Shown here: positions 60,473-64,000 of the stretch, piece by piece | How positions within the stretch are numbered: the stretch's first letter is position 1 | How the letters are laid out: every line of letters begins with the position of its first letter | NCBI RefSeq assembly: GCF_014650575.1 | Contig: NZ_BMVF01000014.1 | Location: 124,001 to 188,000 of the forward strand | Length of the DNA: 64,000 nucleotides | DNA from: Streptomyces naganishii JCM 4654 | Lineage (GTDB): Bacteria > Actinomycetota > Actinomycetes > Streptomycetales > Streptomycetaceae | Reading direction: 5' to 3' | Position numbers and translations under genes: made by a program | The notes under the pieces: model-generated | Seen by the model: only the letters and a program-made list of their open reading frames with translations | What the model was told of the DNA's origin: nothing | The model's database searches: none

Positions 60473-61785
60473 CGGACGTCCAGGTCCCGGTGCCAGGCCG
60501 CCGTCTCCGCCGCCGTCAGCCCGCTGTCGCCGCCCGCCGCCGTGCGGGTGGCGAGGAACTGGTCGACGCCCATGCGGCCCTCCTGGAACGCGAGCCCGCC
60601 TCCGACCAGGTACAGCCGCCACACGCGCGCCGTCTCCTCGCCCACCGTCCGCACGAACTCCGCCCAGCGCTCCTCCAGCGTGCGGTGCCAGGCGGCGACG
60701 GTGCGCACGTAGTGCTCGCGCATCGACTCCACCGAGAGGATCTCCAGGCCCGCCGCCTCCAGCAGCCCGGCGGTCTCCCCCATCGGCCGCATGTGCATGT
60801 CCGGGGCGACGTACGCCTCGATGAACGCGCCGCCGCCCGGAGCGACGGCCCCGCGCGACATCTGCTGGACCAGTACGCGCCCCCGGGGCCGCACCAGCCG
60901 GTGCAGGGCCGCGGCGAAGGCCGGGTACTCGGCGTCCCCGACGTGCTCGCCCATCTCGACGCCGGCCACGGCGTCGTAGCCGGCGCCCGCGACGTCCCGG
61001 TAGTCCTGGCGGAGCACCTCGACCCGGTCCGCAAGCCCCCGCTCGCGCACCTGTTCGCGTACGTACGCGGCCTGTTCGCGGGACAGGGTCACGGCGGTGA
61101 CGTGGGCCTTGTGCCGTTCGGCCGCGTACAGGCTCAGCGATCCCCAGCCGCAGCCGATGTCGAGCAGCCGGGCGCCGGGCACGAGGGCGAGTTTGCGGCA
61201 GATCAGCTCCAGCTTGGCGCGCTGGGCCGCGGCGGGGGCGGCCGCGGGGTCCTCGTCCGTCCAGTAGCCGCAGGAGTAGGCCATCGTGTCGTCGAGGAGC
61301 AGACGGTAGAAGTCGTTGGACAGGTCGTAGTGGTGGCTGATCGCGGCGCGGTCGCGGGCCCTGGTGTGCGGGCCGCCGCGCAGCCGGGCCTGCGAGGCGG
61401 GGGCGGGCGGGCGCGGTCCGAGGGCGCCGAGCCGTACGGCCTCGCGAAGGGCGCGGGCCCGGTCGGTGAACGCGGTGCGCGGCGCGCGCGGCCCGCGCTC
61501 GCGGACGACGGCCCACAGCAGGCGCAGCCCCTGCCCGAGGTCGCCCTCCACGTCGAGCTCCCCCGTCACGTAGGCCTGGGCCAGGCCGAGTTCGCCGGGT
61601 TCCCACAGCAGGCGCCTGAGGGCGCGGCGGGAGCGGACGACGACCACGGGCGTGCCGGACGGGCCGGTCTCGCTGCCGTCCCAGGTGCGCAGCCTGACCG
61701 GCAGGGGTCCGCCGAGCGCGTCCTCGGCGAGTGCGGCGAGCCGGTGGGCGGCACCGGGCCGGGCGAGGGTGCGGGCGGTGGTCAT
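60469..61785 (-). CDS. Cyclopropane-fatty-acid-synthase-like SAM methyltransferase (copy 1)
   Basis: A 438-residue member of the cyclopropane fatty acid synthase/UfaA family. An N-terminal lipid-binding-like domain precedes the SAM-binding domain with S-H-H-Y-D-L-S-N-D-F-Y, L-D-I-G-C-G-W-G-S-L and L-S-R-E-Q. Such enzymes add a methyl or methylene group to unsaturated phospholipid chains. ATG 61785 overlaps the stop of a second methyltransferase (ATGA), with GGAGGA upstream. The product may be a 10-methyl or cyclopropane fatty acid. Confidence 0.87.
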   Translation of the reverse strand: MTTARTLARPGAAHRLAALAEDALGGPLPVRLRTWDGSETGPSGTPVVVVRSRRALRRLLWEPGELGLAQAYVTGELDVEGDLGQGLRLLWAVVRERGPRAPRTAFTDRARALREAVRLGALGPRPPAPASQARLRGGPHTRARDRAAISHHYDLSNDFYRLLLDDTMAYSCGYWTDEDPAAAPAAAQRAKLELICRKLALVPGARLLDIGCGWGSLSLYAAERHKAHVTAVTLSREQAAYVREQVRERGLADRVEVLRQDYRDVAGAGYDAVAGVEMGEHVGDAEYPAFAAALHRLVRPRGRVLVQQMSRGAVAPGGGAFIEAYVAPDMHMRPMGETAGLLEAAGLEILSVESMREHYVRTVAAWHRTLEERWAEFVRTVGEETARVWRLYLVGGGLAFQEGRMGVDQFLATRTAAGGDSGLTAAETAAWHRDLDVR

Positions 61786-63068
61786 CGGGCGGGGTCCTCC
61801 TTGGTGAGCAGGTACTGCTGGACGTCGAGGTAGCCGGAGCGGAAACCGGCCTCGGAGTAGGCCAGGTAGAAGGTCCACAGCCGGCGGAAGGTCTCGTCGA
61901 AGCCGAGGGCCGCGGCCTCGCCGGCGCGCTCGGTGAAGCGCTCGCGCCACAGCCGCAGTGTCTCGGCGTAGTGCGCGCCGAAGCCGTCGCGGCGGGCGAC
62001 TCGCAGCCCGGTGTGGTCGCGCACGGCCTGCTCGACGGCCTCGGTGGAGGGGATCAGGCCGCCGGGGAAGACGTACTTCTGGATCCAGGTGTGGGTGTCG
62101 CGGGTGGCCAGCATCCGGTCGTGGGGCATGGTGATGGCCTGGAGTGCCACCCGGCCGCCCGGGGCGAGGCGCTGGTCGAGGGTGCGGAAGTACACCGGCC
62201 AGAACTCGGCGCCCACGGCCTCGATCATCTCCACGCTCACCACCGCGTCGTAGGTGCCGCGGGCCTCGCGGTAGTCGCGCAGGTCGATGCGGACGCGGTC
62301 GGCGAGTCCCGCCTCGCGCACGCGGGTGAGGGCCAGTTCGCGCTGTTCGCGGGAGAGGGTGAGCGAGGTGACGTGCGCGCCGCGGGCGGCGGCCCGCAGC
62401 GCCAGTTCGCCCCAGCCGGTGCCGATCTCCAGCAGCCGGGTGCCGTCCCGGACGCCGGCCAGGTCGAGGAGCCGGTCGATCTTGCGGTGCTGTGCGGCGG
62501 CCAGCAGGGACCGGTCGGCGGGGAAGCCCCGGAAGACGGCGCAGGAGTAGGTGAGCGTCTCGTCCAGGAAGAGGGCGAAGAGGTCGTTGGAGAGGTCGTA
62601 GTGGCGGCTGATGTTGGTGCGCGCGCCGTCGGGCGTGTTGCGCTGGGCGGCGGGCTGGCGCTGGGCCCACAGTCCGCGCAGCCGTTGCAGCGGGGCGGGG
62701 ATCAGGCTCGCCGCGTGCGCGGCGAGTACGGTGAGCGCGCCGGGCAGGTCGGGGGCGTCCCACTCACCCGCCATGTACGACTCGCCGAAGCCGATCAGGC
62801 CGTGCCGGCCGATGCGGGCGTGGAAGGCGCGGGGGTCGCGCACCTCTATCAGCGGGCCGCCCAGTCCGACGGTGGCGCCCTCGGCGAACCGTACGCGCAG
62901 GGGCAGTCGGCGCAGCGCGCGCCGGACGACGGACGCGGCGACGGCGCGGACGGGCCACGACGCGTCGGGCACGGCGGCCACGTCGGGCCGGCGCTCGCGG
63001 CCGGCGGGCTCGGTCCGCGGGCCCGCCGTCGTGCGGTGGGTGGCGGGGCGGGGATGGGCCGTGGTCAT
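61782..63068 (-). CDS. ufaA1: Cyclopropane-fatty-acid-synthase-like SAM methyltransferase (copy 2)
   Basis: A 428-residue paralogue with S-R-H-Y-D-L-S-N-D-L-F, L-E-I-G-T-G-W-G-E-L (where copy 1 has D-I-G-C-G-W-G-S), T-L-S-R-E-Q and V-F-P-G-G-L-I-P-S. The position next to DUF1365 and the FAD enzyme matches ufaA1 (Rv0447c) of M. tuberculosis. Overlaps both neighbours by ATGA-type junctions. Confidence 0.87.
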   Translation of the reverse strand: MTTAHPRPATHRTTAGPRTEPAGRERRPDVAAVPDASWPVRAVAASVVRRALRRLPLRVRFAEGATVGLGGPLIEVRDPRAFHARIGRHGLIGFGESYMAGEWDAPDLPGALTVLAAHAASLIPAPLQRLRGLWAQRQPAAQRNTPDGARTNISRHYDLSNDLFALFLDETLTYSCAVFRGFPADRSLLAAAQHRKIDRLLDLAGVRDGTRLLEIGTGWGELALRAAARGAHVTSLTLSREQRELALTRVREAGLADRVRIDLRDYREARGTYDAVVSVEMIEAVGAEFWPVYFRTLDQRLAPGGRVALQAITMPHDRMLATRDTHTWIQKYVFPGGLIPSTEAVEQAVRDHTGLRVARRDGFGAHYAETLRLWRERFTERAGEAAALGFDETFRRLWTFYLAYSEAGFRSGYLDVQQYLLTKEDPAR

Positions 63069-63817
63069 GTCGCACTCTCCGGGGTGCGGCGGCCCGGGCG
63101 CGGTTGCACCTCAAGGCCCCGCAGATACAGGCGGATTCCGTGGAAGCGGATGGCGGCCGACACCGCGAGGGTCGACCAGGGGCGGCGCAGCGCCAGGCGC
63201 AGCAGCGCGGGAACGGTGGCCGCGCGCCGGGTGCCGTGGACGGTCGCCGTGAAGGGCGGGCTGCCGGGCCGCTCCAGCCGTACGGTCAGGTTCAGCCGCT
63301 CGCCGGGCGGCGGGAGCCGCATGTGGTACTGGCCGTCGACGGGGAGGAAGGGCGAGACGTAGAACTCCTTGCCGGTGCGGGCGGTCCCCGAGGCGTCGGT
63401 GTGCAGGAGGTAGGCGTGGCGCTGTCCGTAGGTGTTGTGCACCTCGGCGACCACGCAGCGCGGGGCGCCGTCGGGGCCGTGACACCAGTACAGGGTGAGC
63501 GGGTTGAAGACGTGCCCGAGGACACGGGCGTGCGCGAGCATCAGGACCGGGCCGCCGCGCAGGTCGACGCCGTGTTCGGCGAGGAAGCCGTCCAGCGCGG
63601 CCCGGATCGACGGGGCGCGGCCCGTGAAGTGGTCGCGGGCACGGAACCGGGCCAGCGGCCGCAGCGGCCGGGGCAGCCGCGGCGGGCGGTCGGGGTCGAT
63701 GAGCCACATGTAGGTGCGGTGGCGCAGGGCGTAGCGTTTCGGTGCCCGGCGTACGTGGGTGATGGTGCACGGGTAGAGGGCGGGCGGCCCCGGGCGGGCG
63801 GTGGGCGCGGTCACCAC
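63065..63817 (-). CDS. DUF1365 family protein
   Basis: A 250-residue protein of the DUF1365 family: L-Y-P-C-T-I-T-H-V-R-R-A-P-K-R-Y, N-P-L-T-L-Y-W-C-H and E-F-Y-V-S-P-F-L-P-V-D-G-Q-Y. In lipid-modification operons it lies between an FAD enzyme and a CFA-like methyltransferase; its reaction is not established. Mycobacterial counterpart Rv0448c. Overlaps both neighbours. Confidence 0.87.
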   Translation of the reverse strand: MVTAPTARPGPPALYPCTITHVRRAPKRYALRHRTYMWLIDPDRPPRLPRPLRPLARFRARDHFTGRAPSIRAALDGFLAEHGVDLRGGPVLMLAHARVLGHVFNPLTLYWCHGPDGAPRCVVAEVHNTYGQRHAYLLHTDASGTARTGKEFYVSPFLPVDGQYHMRLPPPGERLNLTVRLERPGSPPFTATVHGTRRAATVPALLRLALRRPWSTLAVSAAIRFHGIRLYLRGLEVQPRPGRRTPESAT

Positions 63818-64000
63818 CGCACCCCCAGCGCGGCCGCGGCGTGGACGCCGCTGCGGCAGCCGTCCTCGTGGAAGCCCCAGCCGTGGTAGGCGCCCGCGAA
63901 CGCGGTGACGTTCGTGTTCAGTCCGGGCAGCCGGCGCTGGGCGGCGACGGACTCCGGTTCGTAGACCGGGTGTTCGTAGGTCATACGGGCCAGCACCCGG
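63811..64000 (-). CDS. FAD-dependent oxidoreductase (amine oxidase-like), C-terminal part
   Basis: The last 62 residues of a gene that starts beyond the window: T-Y-E-H-P-V-Y, L-P-G-L-N-T-N-V-T-A-F-A-G-A-Y-H-G-W-G-F-H-E-D-G. This FAD-pyrophosphate-binding ending is typical of the NAD(P)/FAD oxidoreductases that lead ufaA-type operons (mycobacterial Rv0449c). The stop overlaps the DUF1365 start region. Confidence 0.8.
   Translation of the reverse strand, partial: RVLARMTYEHPVYEPESVAAQRRLPGLNTNVTAFAGAYHGWGFHEDGCRSGVHAAAALGVRW

Overview
The window is high-GC DNA with near-saturated G/C at third codon positions, GTG starts, tightly overlapping operons and typical actinomycete families (SPW-repeat protein, SHOCT and DUF6325-like proteins, snapalysin, mycothiol-dependent maleylpyruvate isomerase fold, SigB/SigF-type sigma factor, ECF sigma/RskA pair). 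It reads as chromosomal DNA of a Streptomyces. I see no rRNA, tRNA, CRISPR array, transposase, phage gene or multimodular biosynthetic cluster.

Layout. 1-7721: the end of a glutamate-cysteine ligase-type gene, a CbiZ-like cobinamide amidohydrolase, and a leftward operon of a ThDP enzyme, an enolase-superfamily enzyme and a giant FAD/Fe-S 2-hydroxyacid dehydrogenase. 8470-14573: a radical-SAM/B12 hopanoid C-3 methylase (HpnR type) directly upstream of an extra cytochrome oxidase subunit I and IV pair, an SPW membrane protein and, convergently, an orphan bc-type cytochrome b. 14826-18804: small stress or membrane genes (hemerythrin, a frameshifted sensory-rhodopsin-transducer-like gene, BrkB-like protein, lipoprotein, DMT transporter). 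18839-20738: a beta-propeller/thioredoxin protein whose first active-site cysteine is replaced by an in-frame TGA, a selenoprotein candidate, plus a small membrane protein upstream. 21035-24460: LysR regulator, a frameshifted glutaryl-CoA-dehydrogenase-type gene and a CoA-transferase. 24586-28814: a winged-helix regulator, then an MgtE-N/CBS protein coupled to an Nramp-like transporter. 28928-36897: secreted 5'-nucleotidase, PRC-barrel protein, serine hydrolase, a decayed FG-GAP gene, and the snapalysin/LysR divergent pair. 37024-43191: mycothiol-type enzyme, APC permease, GT39-like glycosyltransferase, GDSL esterase. 43266-47025: ABC exporter with histidine kinase and response regulator. 47253-56123: alpha/beta hydrolase, phosphoglucomutase, roadblock protein, ArsR regulator, secreted GH2 enzyme, SHOCT/DUF6325 pair. 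56123-64000: aldo/keto reductase behind a MerR-type promoter, SigB-type sigma factor, then SigK/RskA-like genes facing a lipid-modification operon (FAD oxidoreductase, DUF1365, two cyclopropane-synthase-like methyltransferases, DUF1295) that matches the sigK-ufaA1 neighbourhood of mycobacteria.

The most interesting point is the TGA-containing thioredoxin motif (W-TGA-G-P-C) at 19157-19159, followed at a suitable distance by a hairpin resembling a bacterial SECIS element. Three other genes in the window carry lesions (single-base indels near 15887 and 22215, and TGG-to-TGA at 34609). The selenoprotein reading therefore has to be weighed against simple mutation or sequence error.
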